This document shows, piece by piece, positions 41,325 to 51,669 of a stretch of DNA of 64,000 nt; position 1 is the stretch's first letter, and each line of letters opens with the position of its first letter. The DNA lies in the NCBI GenBank assembly GCA_003194525.1, contig NBIV01000211.1:87163-151162 (forward strand). Direction: 5' to 3'. The notes beneath the pieces are model-generated. The model was not told where the DNA came from. It was given only the letters and a program-made list of their open reading frames with translations, and ran no database searches. A program made the position numbers and the translations under genes. The DNA comes from Gracilariopsis chorda. Taxonomy: Eukaryota > Rhodophyta > Florideophyceae > Gracilariales > Gracilariaceae.

Positions 41325-43517
41325 ATGGAATCCAGGCTACCGAAGCCTCCCAGTCAGAAGGGCTCTGAGGGCCACAAACCAGCCAAGTCCGCTACGGAGT
41401 CTCAAGCCGCATCGGCGGCGGCTTCAGACACCGCTTCGGTTACAAACCGAAGCACCCGGAGTGCGTCAGCACTCCTACAACCCGCCACGGAAAACCCCGA
41501 GGCCTTGCTGCGCGCCAGCCGAGGCGCGTCAGCTCCCTCGGTACCGCACGGACAGCCGGCACCTCAGGCACCAGCCCAACCACCAGGCACGGGCGTTCCT
41601 TCGCGATCAAGACCGATCGGAAATGATGGATCCGATGACTTGTGGGACCGTATACGGACACACATTTCTGTATTCGTCCGCACGGAACTCGAGATTCGAG
41701 TACCAGTGGCGGTCGAAGAATATCTGGCTGATCGGATACCTCAGATTATGGAGCAGCAGGAGTCTGATATCGTCCGCACGGTTACTAGGGAGGTCGTGAC
41801 ACGCTTGAAGCCAAGCGTCAACCTCGTCGGCGTTCCATCTGATCGGGCACAACCGCCGCTTCCCGGGGACCCACAAGATCCCCAGGCACTCCAAAAGTAC
41901 GTTTCAAACCGTACGGGCTTCGCACCAGACCCACAGACCGGTACAGGAATACCGGACGGGAGCGATCGAGATGCTTCCCGAATGGTATACCTGCTGGCCA
42001 TCCCCAGTCAACCAGGACCGGGTGCAGATCCCGACGACAGTAGCTCCGAGGATGGGAGCTCAGTTTGCGACAAGCGCGACCGTCGGGGGAAGTCTCCCAA
42101 CTCGGACCACAAGAAACGCGGCGGGAAGAAAAGGTCCCGCCGTGGGAAACGTAGAGACCGTTCGGACTCAGACACGGACCGCTCGGACTTTACAGAGTCA
42201 GAAGAAGAGTTCAACCAGTCGGACTCAGAGGTGAGTGATGAATCGCGTGATTTGCGGTACCGTTTGGGCAAGAGGTTGCTCAAGCGACTCAGGCCGTTGA
42301 ATGACCTGTTCAAAAAGGCGGTGGACTACAGGTCCTACCGCCTATTGAAGAAGTCCGCTCGGTACGACTCCAAAGTGGCCAGATATATTGGCCGCTACCA
42401 CAAGAAGCTGGATATTCAGCTTAAGGGTAACCCGTTCTCCGGATCGGACCCTATCGTCGTACTGGGCTTCTTACAGCGGTTCAAGACCGCATGTGACCAC
42501 AACGGGATCACAGAGGGCGCAGCTCTCTGGTGCTTCCAGTTCTATCTGACCGGATCGGCCCACTCGCTGGTACACTCCCGCATCACGGGGGAGACGAACG
42601 CTGTGGACGTCCGAAGCCGGGAAACCTTACGGACATACTCCGAAGTGGTCAACTTCCTGTTGACCACGTATGCGACCGACGAGGTTATCGCAGACGCATA
42701 CGCGGATGTGACAAACTACCGCCAGTCGTCGGGCATGTCCGAAACGGAATTCGCTCAGAAGCTCTGGAACAAAGCCCTCCGTTGCGGAAACTTGTTCTCG
42801 GACAGACGTTTGAAGTCCGTCTTTGTGGAGAACTTGCTGCCCGCTATACGGTCCAAGGTCAGAAATCATCTGACAAGTCACCCGCACATCGGCCTGAATG
42901 ACCTCGCCCGATATGCAGAATCGTATGGCGACACGCACCGTGCCGCCAGACGGCAGGCGACCCGCACGGATTCTCTGCCAACTCATCGGAAGGGCACACG
43001 CTCGAAGGTGATGAGTTTGGACACCGACTCGGACGAATACGAGTCCGCACTTGGTGATGGACAAGTGTTCGCAGTTGGGAATGGCAACACCTTACCATCC
43101 CCTCCGACGACACCCACCACCACCACGTCGCACTCGTCCCGAGCGGTCCAGTTCACCGCCCCTCCACGGGGAGCGGCCCCCACATCCGCACGATTAATGG
43201 ACAAGCCGTGCCGGATCTGTCTATCCCGGGATCCGGACTGTTGCCAGATGCTACCGCCGGGCGTTCGTGCGGCTTTACTGGCCGCACGGGAAGTGAACTT
43301 CAACCGCCGTAAGGAGGGGGGGTTCTATAATTTCCCTCGAAACTCGCACGGCACTGCACCCAACAACGGACCCGGGCGGAGATACCAAGGGCCCCGCCAG
43401 GGCTTTCCGCAAGCCTACACGGACCCCACTCACCGCTCGGAACAGACAAACCCACCGGTCCACCTGGTGGACGCCGATTCACCACCTGCTCTGGAAAACT
43501 ACCCGGAGGGTGCATAG
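41325..43517 (+). CDS. gag: Gag of element A1, 730 aa
   Basis: The ATG at 41325 lies 18 bp after the primer site, and the frame is open to TAG at 43515. The N-terminal third is a Pro/Ala/Ser-rich linker. Around 42060-42260 comes a striking basic then Ser-Asp-rich block (KKRGGKKRSRRGKRRDRSDS, DTDRSDFTESEEE). The capsid-like retrotransposon gag domain follows at about 42430-42950 (VLGFLQRFKTACDHNGITEG, ALWCFQFYLTGSAHSL, YRQSSGMSETEFAQKLWNKA). Near the C-terminus, CRICLSRDPDCCQM stands where a CCHC zinc knuckle is expected but lacks the histidine. Gag builds the particle and packages the RNA. No lesion seen. The protease frame is -1 relative to gag and open across the gag stop. Confidence 0.92.
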   Translation: MESRLPKPPSQKGSEGHKPAKSATESQAASAAASDTASVTNRSTRSASALLQPATENPEALLRASRGASAPSVPHGQPAPQAPAQPPGTGVPSRSRPIGNDGSDDLWDRIRTHISVFVRTELEIRVPVAVEEYLADRIPQIMEQQESDIVRTVTREVVTRLKPSVNLVGVPSDRAQPPLPGDPQDPQALQKYVSNRTGFAPDPQTGTGIPDGSDRDASRMVYLLAIPSQPGPGADPDDSSSEDGSSVCDKRDRRGKSPNSDHKKRGGKKRSRRGKRRDRSDSDTDRSDFTESEEEFNQSDSEVSDESRDLRYRLGKRLLKRLRPLNDLFKKAVDYRSYRLLKKSARYDSKVARYIGRYHKKLDIQLKGNPFSGSDPIVVLGFLQRFKTACDHNGITEGAALWCFQFYLTGSAHSLVHSRITGETNAVDVRSRETLRTYSEVVNFLLTTYATDEVIADAYADVTNYRQSSGMSETEFAQKLWNKALRCGNLFSDRRLKSVFVENLLPAIRSKVRNHLTSHPHIGLNDLARYAESYGDTHRAARRQATRTDSLPTHRKGTRSKVMSLDTDSDEYESALGDGQVFAVGNGNTLPSPPTTPTTTTSHSSRAVQFTAPPRGAAPTSARLMDKPCRICLSRDPDCCQMLPPGVRAALLAAREVNFNRRKEGGFYNFPRNSHGTAPNNGPGRRYQGPRQGFPQAYTDPTHRSEQTNPPVHLVDADSPPALENYPEGA

Positions 43518-44071
43518 AGGCGAGCCACCCCCCGAGGCAACAAAGCCTCACCACGGAAACCGCGCGGTCTTATGAAGAACCCGATTCGGAACCGCACGAT
43601 CCCACAGAAGCAACCCATACGGACGAAGATCTCAACCCTGGGAACATGCAAACCGACCCGGTAATGCTCTTTAATCGAGCGCATTACAAAGTCCGTTTCT
43701 CGGTCGGTCTGGATTCCCAAGTCCAGATACCCGTCACTGGCGTCCTTGACACCGGCGCTGGGCCCAACTTGGTCCATGTGAATTCGCTTCCGCCCGGATG
43801 CCAATCGAAACTGCTTACTCGAGACCACCCGAACATTACGGATGCGTCTCGTAACCGTATGCGGACTTTGGGTGTCATCCGCCTTTTTATCCGAATCGGT
43901 AACCTTGGTGTGTGGGACCACTTTTTAGTCTCAACAAACCTGGCCACCCCGTGCTTGCTCGGTACTACTTTTATCGACAAGCACGTGACGGCTATCTATC
44001 CACAACGGAAACAGGTTGCTTTTCACCACTCCCGACCGGTCGCACTCCTGAGCGCGTCTATGCGCACCTAA
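43517..44071 (+). pseudogene. pro: Protease of A1, ended by an in-frame TAA
   Basis: In the -1 frame relative to gag, open across the gag stop, LDTGAGPNLV (Asp-Thr-Gly at 43748-43756) and TPCLLGTTFID give the active-site loop and C-terminal strand of a retropepsin. It would cut Gag-Pol. A TAA at 44069-44071 separates it from reverse transcriptase in the same frame, so pol is not one continuous frame. Confidence 0.85.
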
Positions 44072-44074
44072 AGT

Positions 44075-45570
44075 ATGATCGTACAGGATTCGCTTCCCAC
44101 GACGGACAACTCGACATCGAATAAGATTCGTGTCACCCGAGCGGTTAATATACGGCCAATGACCCAAGCGGAGGTGCAGGTTACCGCTGACGTTGGAGGA
44201 CTTTCGTTCCTCCAACTGAACCCAAAGACGGTAAAGAAGCGCCTCATGCTCATGGCCAACGGCGTCATGGAACTTATCCCGAAACGGTCCTTCCGGGTCC
44301 TAGTTTCCAACTTTGGGAACAGCCCGATACATCTGGCCAAGAACACCATAGTCGGTCTTGCCATGCCCGCACCGGTTGCCTTAATTTCACCGTCTCCATT
44401 CGTCGGGGACGACGAATCTAAGGAGGGGGCCCCAACACCCCAAAACGACAACCAGAACGGACAGGAACTACAGACCGAAGTGGTGGACCAGGACGGATGG
44501 AAGCAGAAAGTCCGCATCGGCGATGAATATGAGTCCGAACGGGAACGAATCACCGACTTTCTGCAACCATTCTCGGATATGTGGGATGGACACTTGGGAG
44601 CAATCTCAATTGCCAAACACCGCATCCATCTGGAAGATGACTCTAAGCCAATCTTCCAGATGCCTTACCGAGCGGGACAGAAGAGACGTGACCTGGAAAG
44701 GGAAGAGGTCACGAAGCAACTCCGTGCGGGTGTGATAGAACCGTCGTCCGCAGAATGGGCCAGTCCGGTCGTATTTGCACCAAAGAAGGACGGCACTCTA
44801 CGCTTTTGCGTAGACTACCGTCGCCTCAACGCAATGACCGTACGGGATACTTATCTGATACCCAGAATGGATGAGTGCATTGACTCACTGGGCAATGCAG
44901 TGTTGTTTACCACGCTAGATGCCAATAGCGGTTATTGGCAGTGCGAGGTAGATGAGTCCGATCGGGATAAAACGACATTCACCTCCCACATGGGATTGTT
45001 CCGTTATGTTCGAATGCCGTTCGGTCTCAAAACGCACCTGCTACGTTCCAGAGGGCGCTGGACATCATCCTCTCATGGGTCAAGTGGCAATTCGTGCTAG
45101 TATATCTAGACGATATCATAATATACTCCCGATCGGTCCAAGAGCATTTTGGGCATGTAAAGACCGTACTGGAACTCCTTCGTTCGGCTGGCATCACTCT
45201 ACACCTGGAGAAGTGCTTTTTCTTCCATCAGGCGTTCGACTATCTCGGCCATGTGATCCGTCCAGGCAGGCTACAAGTGTCTGGCAAAGCTTGCGACGCT
45301 TTGCGGCAGGCGAAACCCCCTACCAACCAGACGGAACTCCGCTCGTTCCTTGGCCTATGCAACGTGTTCCGTCGCTTTGTAGAGGGATTTGCTCGCATCG
45401 CCAGCCCGCTCAACCGGAAACTGGAGAAAGACCAGCCCTTCGAGTTTGAGACACTGACCGATGCGGAATGTGAGGCGTTTGACGATCTGCGCCAACGGTC
45501 TCATACGCCCGCCAATCCTGGCCCTCCACCGAAACGGATACAAGTACGTCCTGGACACAGACGCCTGTAA
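44075..45570 (+). pseudogene. pol: Reverse transcriptase of A1
   Basis: The frame 44075-45100 runs through YRAGQKRRDLEREEV, GVIEPSSAEWASPVVF, FCVDYRRLNAMTVRDTY and LFTTLDANSGYWQ to RMPFGLK. There a one-base loss in an A run at 45029-45032 shifts the frame. The catalytic box VYLDDIIIYS is at about 45097, and the thumb segment ELRSFLGLCNVFRRFV follows. Both catalytic aspartates are present. A second shift near 45495 leads into RNase H. Confidence 0.92.
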
Positions 45571-46260
45571 CACCCAGGTCGGATGCTGTCTCCTCCAGGA
45601 GCAACCTGAAGGTGATCTGCGACCGATCGGTTACTGGAGTCGGTTATTAAGCAAAACCGAACGGAAATACTCAACAACCGAACGGGAATGCTTGGCCGTA
45701 GTCTGGGCCATCTTGCATCTGCGACCGTAGCTGGAAGGCACGCGTTTCACTCTCCGAACGGACCATCACTCATTGAGGTGGATCCTCAATTTAGCCGATG
45801 CGTCCGGACGGTTAGCGAGGTGGAGACTCCGCCTGATGGAGTACGACTTTGACGTCGTACACCGCCCAGGAGTAAAACACCAAGCAGCCGACGCCCTTTC
45901 CAGGATCCGCACGGACGGTGAGGATACAGAAGCACTGGAGGACGGGGTCCCGTGTCTGTTACTCGGAAGCGAGCCCGAAGCAGAAGAAACGCCAACAGTG
46001 ACCACGGTTTGTTATGACGGTATAGAAGAGACCGTCATGATTGATTGGCCGTGGGAAGGACCAGTTGGACTGGAGGCTACCCACGGTGCTCGAGGTGAAC
46101 ACCGAAATGGAGGACGCCAGTCCGATATCGGTGGAAGAGTTCCTGCAGGAGCAGGCGAAGGACCCCCTCTGCCTGTCCGCACGGGAGAAAGTAGGAGACG
46201 GGAAAAGTCTCTTTGACGTGAACCGAAACGGGATATTGGTAAGGAAGGCACCGCTCGATG
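45461..46260 (+). pseudogene. pol: RNase H and connection domain of A1
   Basis: PPILALHRNGYKYVLDTDAC, IGYWSRLLSKTERKYSTTER and ECLAVVWAI give the first RNase H motifs. A TAG at 45728-45730 follows, then [14 protein letters not shown] and [10 protein letters not shown] in the same frame. Another frame change near 46060 joins the linker [20 protein letters not shown] and GILVRKAPLDGALQW, which leads toward integrase. The enzyme would degrade the RNA strand during cDNA synthesis. Confidence 0.9.
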
Positions 46261-46270
46261 GGGCCCTCCA

Positions 46271-47707
46271 ATGGTACGTACCGAGAATCTGCAAGCGAGA
46301 CTCCTGTACTTGTCCCATTACCCCAGGTATGCCGGTCATCCGGGTGCTACAAAGATGTATAACACCCTCCGGCGGCACTACTATTGGCCCGGGATGGCCA
46401 ACGACATTTTCCAAACCGTACGGGATTGTCGCACATGCGTCTCCACTCGAGGGAGTCGCGAGCGACATCATAAGCTCCTGAAGCTTTTCCCAGCTGCGGG
46501 TCCACTGGAATTCGTCGCGATGGACATTCTCGGCCCATTTACGAAGTCCGCCAAGGGTCACCAATATGTCTTGGTAATCACTGATCGGTTCACCAAGTTC
46601 TGCCGCGCGATCCCATTGAGGTCAACTACGGCGTCTGCCGTAGCCCAGGCTTTCCTGGAGAACTGGGTCTACCCGTACGGGATCCCGCTATATGTACTAA
46701 CCGATAACGGAACCCAATTCGTCTCGAAGTTCTTCGAAGCGGTGTGCAGTATGCTTGGCGTCAAACATATAACCGCTACGGCCTATCACCCCCAAACTAA
46801 TGGGCAGGCCGAACGGTTTAACAAGACCCTCGTGGAGCGCCTCCGCCACTACGTGGCCGAGCACCAGACCGCATGGCACGAGTACGTGCAGCCGCTGACC
46901 TATGCATACAATATGCAGGTCCACCGCACTACGGGTACCACCCCGTTTGATCTCGTGCTAACGCGGCATCCGCCCGGCGTACAGGTGGAGACGTCACCCA
47001 CGACGATCCCCGATGACGGTCCTGACACCGCATCACCCGCGCAGGTGAAGCGATACATCCTGGCCCGCCTTCGGGACGCTTTAGCATCCGCACGGACACG
47101 GACGACTCAGGCCCAGCGCCAGTATAAGCTGGACTTTGACAGATCCGTACGGACTCTCCCCCGGTTCAAGCCAGGCGACGAGGTTTACGTGGACCGACCG
47201 GAATGGATGCCGACAGCCCCACAGGCGGACGTCGACGAATACAACCGCAACTACCGGAAATTGCTTCCGAAAACGACGGGACCGTTCCGCGTCGTAACCG
47301 CCACGGAGGATACCGTCGTCATTGACGAAGACGGCGTTGAAAACCGCGTCAGCATCGACGGTATCACTCGGGCGCCACGGCGCACCACCCGCACGGACTC
47401 CTCCCGATCGGCGCAACCCCAGACGACAGCCACACCGGACACAGACCCAACGGGCCCCTCCGCCCACCAAACGGTCTCCCCTTCGACCCCGTTTGACGAA
47501 CGACCACGTGAAGCGGTCGTAGACCGAATAGTCGGACATGAGGAAACCACAAACGGGATGAGGTACCGAGTTCGGTGGTTCGGGTACCCACCCGAGGATG
47601 ATACGCTCGAGCCCGCCGGTAATATCCCACAACACTTCGTTGCACGTTACTGGCGTCGTTGCCGCCGTTCACGCCGACAACCTGCACCTCGCACACCAAC
47701 ACCGTGA
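46271..47707 (+). CDS. pol: Integrase with C-terminal chromodomain, A1 (478-codon open part)
   Basis: The open frame starts with the zinc-binding region HYPRYAGHPG...CRTC, then the catalytic core with Asp85 (AMDILGPF), Asp145 (VLTDNGTQF) and Glu181 (TNGQAERF), a D,D-35-E spacing. The C-terminal part has FKPGDEVYVDR and TGPFRVVTATEDTVVIDEDG. Residues 415-461 form a chromodomain (VVDRIVGH, YRVRWFGYPPEDDTLEP); the usual Trp of TWEP is Leu. It would insert cDNA and target chromatin. This segment itself has no lesion, but it is cut off from the rest of pol by a frame change near 46265. Confidence 0.93.
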   Translation: MVRTENLQARLLYLSHYPRYAGHPGATKMYNTLRRHYYWPGMANDIFQTVRDCRTCVSTRGSRERHHKLLKLFPAAGPLEFVAMDILGPFTKSAKGHQYVLVITDRFTKFCRAIPLRSTTASAVAQAFLENWVYPYGIPLYVLTDNGTQFVSKFFEAVCSMLGVKHITATAYHPQTNGQAERFNKTLVERLRHYVAEHQTAWHEYVQPLTYAYNMQVHRTTGTTPFDLVLTRHPPGVQVETSPTTIPDDGPDTASPAQVKRYILARLRDALASARTRTTQAQRQYKLDFDRSVRTLPRFKPGDEVYVDRPEWMPTAPQADVDEYNRNYRKLLPKTTGPFRVVTATEDTVVIDEDGVENRVSIDGITRAPRRTTRTDSSRSAQPQTTATPDTDPTGPSAHQTVSPSTPFDERPREAVVDRIVGHEETTNGMRYRVRWFGYPPEDDTLEPAGNIPQHFVARYWRRCRRSRRQPAPRTPTP

Positions 47708-48032
47708 CTGATCACGCGAACCGTCACAACCCCTGCACGCTATTGGCTAATATTTTCGATGCCAATCCGTGCACCGTTATTTGCGGACAACCAAGGCTGG
47801 CATTCCGCCGCCAGCCAAAATTTTCGTAATATGATTGGCCGGTCTTTCCGCCACCAGCGAATGACCTCAACACGGCGACCTCCTCATCCGCCTCCCACAC
47901 CTCATCACCCGATACGGAGTATCTCAACCTAAGAGGGGAGGGGGGGGTAATAACAGATAAGGATAAGCCTAGAAAGAATAACACACAACCAAGCACACAC
48001 TTTATTGAGATGAAGTAAGACCGCGAGGAACC
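47708..48032. other. Spacer between A1 pol and the antisense ORF
   Basis: Tail-to-tail ends of pol and the antisense gene. A G-rich run (GGGGAGGGGGGG) lies at about 47935-47947. Shared 3' processing signals for the two convergent transcripts could lie here. Confidence 0.5.
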
Positions 48033-50342
48033 CTAACGACCGCGACCACGGCCACGACCAGGAGTCTGGGCACGGGCAGACCGCCTCGGAATCGGAGGCA
48101 AGCTCCCCTCCCTCGACGAGGCAGACCAAACCGTGGCGGGCTTGGAAACGACGACGCTCCGCGGACCGCTGGGAGGACCGGAAGCCGGCGCCTGAGGCAT
48201 TGGCTCATCCTCATAAAGGTCAACCACTTCGTTCGCCACCGCGGGAGCGACAGCGGATGGAGCCCCCCGACCGCCATGGGACTCCTTATATAGGTCCGTG
48301 ATGGCCTGGGAAGCGATACGCTCACCCTCCATCCGCAAGGTCAAATCGTCCAACGTGGGAGCCTCTCCGGTAGGAGAACCCGCAGTACCCTCCGGACGGG
48401 CAAGGGCAACAGCAACGGCCAACGTGGCCGGATTGTTCGAGGCCATTTCGGGATCGTAGGCTTCAGCTTCCATAAGGAGGTGGCCATACAGTTCCAACGA
48501 CCGAACCGAGTGGACGCGGATACTCTCCAGGAGACGCATCTGCTCCTCAGCAGTCCGCCTCATCATCTGACCGCCGGTGTGAACGCGACGAATCCAAGTA
48601 CGGGCAGACAGGACAGCAGCTTCAACCGATTCGGGCTTACTCTCCCCGAAGCTCTCGCACACAGTGCATAGGGCATCGAAAGCCTCTTCAATGGCGGGCG
48701 TGAGCCACGGCTCATCGGTCTGCGAGCCCCTCTCCACCCGCTGACGGATTGGAGCGGGCACGGACGGTGTCGTCGGATAAGGAACCGAACGGAAGCCGGT
48801 GGAACCCAGCGGAGCAACAGGAACCGATGTCGGAGGAGGCGCCTGGCCAATGGCCACCGGGCCGCGTGATATCAGCTTGGGGGCAGCACGGAAGTCCGAC
48901 TCCAGATAACCGCTCGGGAAGTAGTTGCTGACTGTAACCTCCTTCCACTCGGGGCGACGACCGGCCGGAAGCTCCTGCCGGGAAATGGGCCCACTGTTCC
49001 CGCTCGCGGGCATGGTGGGGAACTCCCCAGTGAAGAAGTCATACCACAGAAAGCCCGGGGTACTGGACCAGTCGGTTTCCACCGACAGACGCAACGCACG
49101 CTCCGCACCGGCCGTAGGGATCCGAGAGCCACGCAGGATGTTCTGTAACCCCATGCCGCGGATCAAGTCCACAAGGCCGAGCGGCAGTGGTAGCAGACGG
49201 CCATAATGTGGGCCTTCATCCATCTCGTATAACCGATCATCCCGGTCACGGGTGTATACGGACACGCCGTTAATCGCAGCCTGAAGGAAGGCCATGAAAG
49301 AGAACAGCGCCCACTCCGCGTATACTATCTGGAAGATGCGATCCGAAAACGGTCCAGAATTCAACACCTCGGTGGTGTGATACACCAATATCGGAGGAGT
49401 CGGGACCGACAGGTTGCGACTTACATCGTAGTCCTTCCAGCCCGTCGGGATAGGCATGTACGCACCAATTCGGTCGCTAGGTGCCAGGTCATGGAACTCG
49501 ACATTGTGCCAGCAGTAGAAGTACCCCAGCGATGACCGAATACGGGCTTCCGTGGCGGCGTTGTCACCCCAGAGGGAGCGACGCAGCCAATACAGTTCGT
49601 CAAAAGGGGGCTCAAACATAATGAGCTCCAACAGGTTGTGGCGCCCGGACGCTGGAAAGTAGGGGTCATCCTGCATCCGCTTCAACAGACGCTGGAGACG
49701 CAACTGGTAGTCCACTTCCTCCGGGCAACGGACAAACGGCATATCGCATCGCCCGAAAGTCCGAGAAGGGTAAACACCGCACGGGATTGGCAGATGGGCC
49801 CAAAGGGCCCTCCAAGCTTCTTCGTCAGTCCGCTTCGGATTACGAACGCTTAGCTCCGCATTGGTCCGGACGGATGGAATCCGACCAAACCGAACAGCGT
49901 CGAGATATTGCGTAGCGAGGCGCTGATACTCCAGCACGGACAGCGGAGGCTCGCGGTCCTGACGGTTTGGACGGTAATCGCGCTGAGCCCGATGGTCGAG
50001 ATGCTGACCGGGAAGAGGAAGCGTGCGCGCAACAACTGGCATATTACCCGAAGATGGACCAGCCGCATGGGCATAAGGATCAATAGGGGGAGGCATGGCG
50101 GATGGCAGGGCAAGGGGAGGTGCGCACGCTGTTGGTTCGGAGTCGGTGGTGACTGGGGAAGGAACCATGGCGGGTATAAGTAGCGGGAGAAGCTGGCGAG
50201 GCGCTAGGGAGGAACTCACCAAAAGGAAGGAAGAAGGATACCCGAACGGACGGCGAGCGAATGCATACCCAGGCAACGACCGCCACGGCGCGGTTATAAA
50301 CGCCCGTACGGACAATAACCGGGCTAATGCAGCCCCGCCCAT
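48033..50342 (-). CDS. Antisense ORF protein of gypsy family A (up to 769 aa)
   Basis: A long unbroken frame on the strand opposite gag-pol, from an ATG at 50342 (another at 50168) to TAG at 48033. It ends 326 bp from the pol stop and begins about 690 bp inside the 3' LTR. The N-terminal 110 residues are Pro/Ala-rich. Residues about 130-480 look globular, with LSVLEYQRLATQYLDAVRFG, the block LGYFYCWHNVEFHDLAPSDR, and PPILVYHTTEVLNSGPFSDR plus EWALFSFMAFLQAA. Residues 540-660 are helical, and the C-terminus is GRGRGRGR, which may bind nucleic acid. The family B element has a related antisense protein with the same blocks. A TATA-like TTTATAACC on the minus strand near 50297 lies upstream of the second ATG. 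I do not recognise the fold. Antisense ORFs in this position are known in some plant gypsy elements, but their functions are mostly unclear. Confidence 0.8.
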   Translation of the reverse strand: MGGAALARLLSVRAFITAPWRSLPGYAFARRPFGYPSSFLLVSSSLAPRQLLPLLIPAMVPSPVTTDSEPTACAPPLALPSAMPPPIDPYAHAAGPSSGNMPVVARTLPLPGQHLDHRAQRDYRPNRQDREPPLSVLEYQRLATQYLDAVRFGRIPSVRTNAELSVRNPKRTDEEAWRALWAHLPIPCGVYPSRTFGRCDMPFVRCPEEVDYQLRLQRLLKRMQDDPYFPASGRHNLLELIMFEPPFDELYWLRRSLWGDNAATEARIRSSLGYFYCWHNVEFHDLAPSDRIGAYMPIPTGWKDYDVSRNLSVPTPPILVYHTTEVLNSGPFSDRIFQIVYAEWALFSFMAFLQAAINGVSVYTRDRDDRLYEMDEGPHYGRLLPLPLGLVDLIRGMGLQNILRGSRIPTAGAERALRLSVETDWSSTPGFLWYDFFTGEFPTMPASGNSGPISRQELPAGRRPEWKEVTVSNYFPSGYLESDFRAAPKLISRGPVAIGQAPPPTSVPVAPLGSTGFRSVPYPTTPSVPAPIRQRVERGSQTDEPWLTPAIEEAFDALCTVCESFGESKPESVEAAVLSARTWIRRVHTGGQMMRRTAEEQMRLLESIRVHSVRSLELYGHLLMEAEAYDPEMASNNPATLAVAVALARPEGTAGSPTGEAPTLDDLTLRMEGERIASQAITDLYKESHGGRGAPSAVAPAVANEVVDLYEDEPMPQAPASGPPSGPRSVVVSKPATVWSASSREGSLPPIPRRSARAQTPGRGRGRGR

Positions 50343-51027
50343 GTCACCTCGGGACCCTCATAGGACGTGTACCAGGACGCCCCCTTGGCTACGGTATGCA
50401 CCATCCCCCTCCAGCCGCCACGTACCCCCGGTACCTCTGTCCACGCCGGGCAGTAAGTGGACGTTGGGACTGTCGGAACACTGCGCCGTCACAACCGCTT
50501 GAAAGGTAATGGCTCATACCGACGGGAACACGACGCCCGCCCTGGAACCCGACCGCTCTCCGATCTCCGCCCACCTCGCAACCGGCCAAAGGCCTCAAGA
50601 CCAAGACCGTTCGGGAGAAACGGACATATTCCCCCCCCCGGCCTGGGCAGGCCACTTCGGTGCGCCCACGCCTATCGCGCGTGGCTCGGCGCCTGGGCAT
50701 GCTGTGCTGTTCCTACACGGCGATGCTACCCCCTGAAGTGTGCGGTGTATTCCGCTATTGGGAGAAGGGGGCGCGAACCGCTTGATGGAAAGGGCGGGGC
50801 GTTCCGCTATTCGGTCTGATGGCGCGCCACTCGCCAATGGATTTCGGCATTCAACCGAACGGTCGACGAAGGCGTACCCAAGTGTCTGAGCGCGCAGGTG
50901 GCATTTGGCCACCGCGGTCAGACATATCGTAGGGTGCGCCGAGTGCGTACCGTCTGACCAAATTGCACTTACCTCCGCCATCGCGACCGACCGGACATGG
51001 GCGCGCTACGAGGACGTGGCGCGAACT
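50343..51027. other. Region between the antisense ORF and the 3' LTR of A1
   Basis: A GC-rich stretch that should contain the antisense promoter and leader. Short frames on both strands show no domain. Confidence 0.4.
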
Positions 51028-51038
51028 AAGAAGGGAGG
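51028..51038 (+). promoter_or_regulatory. Polypurine tract of A1
   Basis: AAGAAGGGAGG ends two bases before the 3' LTR at 51041. This is the expected RNA primer for plus-strand DNA synthesis. Confidence 0.8.
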
Positions 51039-51040
51039 TA

Positions 51041-51648
51041 TGTGGAATAGCGGACGTGCAGGTAAGGTGGGGAATGCGAGTAACCGAGCGGATGACAGAC
51101 CGGGAATTGGACAGGTTGTACAGGTGCGTGCTTGTGCACATGATCAGAACGCGTACCGAGATTTTCCGTGCGGTACACTAATTTTTAGTATTTATAGCTA
51201 GGGTAGTATTAGTGACCCATGTGCGGCCGACGGGCCTGCACCTCGAGGCCCATTACAGTGCCCTCGAGGTGAGCCACTAGGGCTTGGGCTAGTATATAGG
51301 TACCACTACGGTCACTACCCCTTTTCGAGTAAAGCCAGACGTTCCTTGACCAAGTCTACGAGCACCTACTTCTAGTTCGCGATACAGACGGCGCACTAGG
51401 TAGCGCAGCTAGTCTGACCGGACACCACTAGTGGTACACGACCGCCAACACCCAACGCGTGCACACTGACCACGCCTGGCGCAGTTGTCCGTGCGGTTCC
51501 ACCGCCCTCGCCCGACGTCTCCTGACCGACCGCTTCGGATCCTTGAGCCCATCCTCCGTCCGGGCTTCCTAGGAAACTACACCCACCAACCGCTGAAGCC
51601 TCGGCCGACCGGTTGGCACCTTTCATTTAAGCACTACGCTTCCCCACA
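51041..51648 (+). repeat. 3' LTR next to A1 (608 bp)
   Basis: Same length and ends as the LTR at 40681, with about 13 differences. Followed directly by AGCAG (51649-51653), which equals the five bases before the LTR at 62082, not those before 40681. Confidence 0.95.
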
Positions 51649-51653
51649 AGCAG
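51649..51653 (+). other. AGCAG flank, right side (target duplication partner)
   Basis: Five bases after the A LTR. They match 62077-62081, the bases before the A2 5' LTR, as the two sides of one A insertion into a B element would. Confidence 0.7.
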
Positions 51654-51669
51654 CAAGCTCCATACTACA

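Larger units (their letters stand above)
40681..51648 (+). mobile_element. Ty3/gypsy chromovirus A1, 10,968 bp, with antisense ORF
   Basis: Full structure: 5' LTR, primer site, gag, protease, reverse transcriptase, RNase H, integrase with chromodomain, a long ORF on the opposite strand, polypurine tract and 3' LTR. The LTRs differ at about 13 of 608 positions by my count, so insertion is fairly recent if they are a true pair. The flanks do not match: ATCTA before the 5' LTR, AGCAG after the 3' LTR. Gag and the antisense ORF are open, while pol has at least six lesions. It lies inside the second piggyBac on its left side. Confidence 0.93.

Noticed and set aside
43495-43510. GGAAAAC as a -1 slippery heptamer at the A gag-protease boundary
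   Set aside because: The protease frame is -1 and open across the gag stop, but the heptamer does not fit the X-XXY-YYZ rule and no pseudoknot is obvious. Kept only as a remark.
42627-44625. Long minus-strand frames opposite A1 gag and protease (145, 140 and 185 codons)
   Set aside because: They mirror real sense coding in GC-rich sequence, have no domain and are not at the position of the conserved antisense ORF.
50095-50502. Plus-strand frames opposite the start of the A antisense ORF
   Set aside because: They are short, mostly lack ATG starts and show no domain. The 769-codon minus frame explains the openness.
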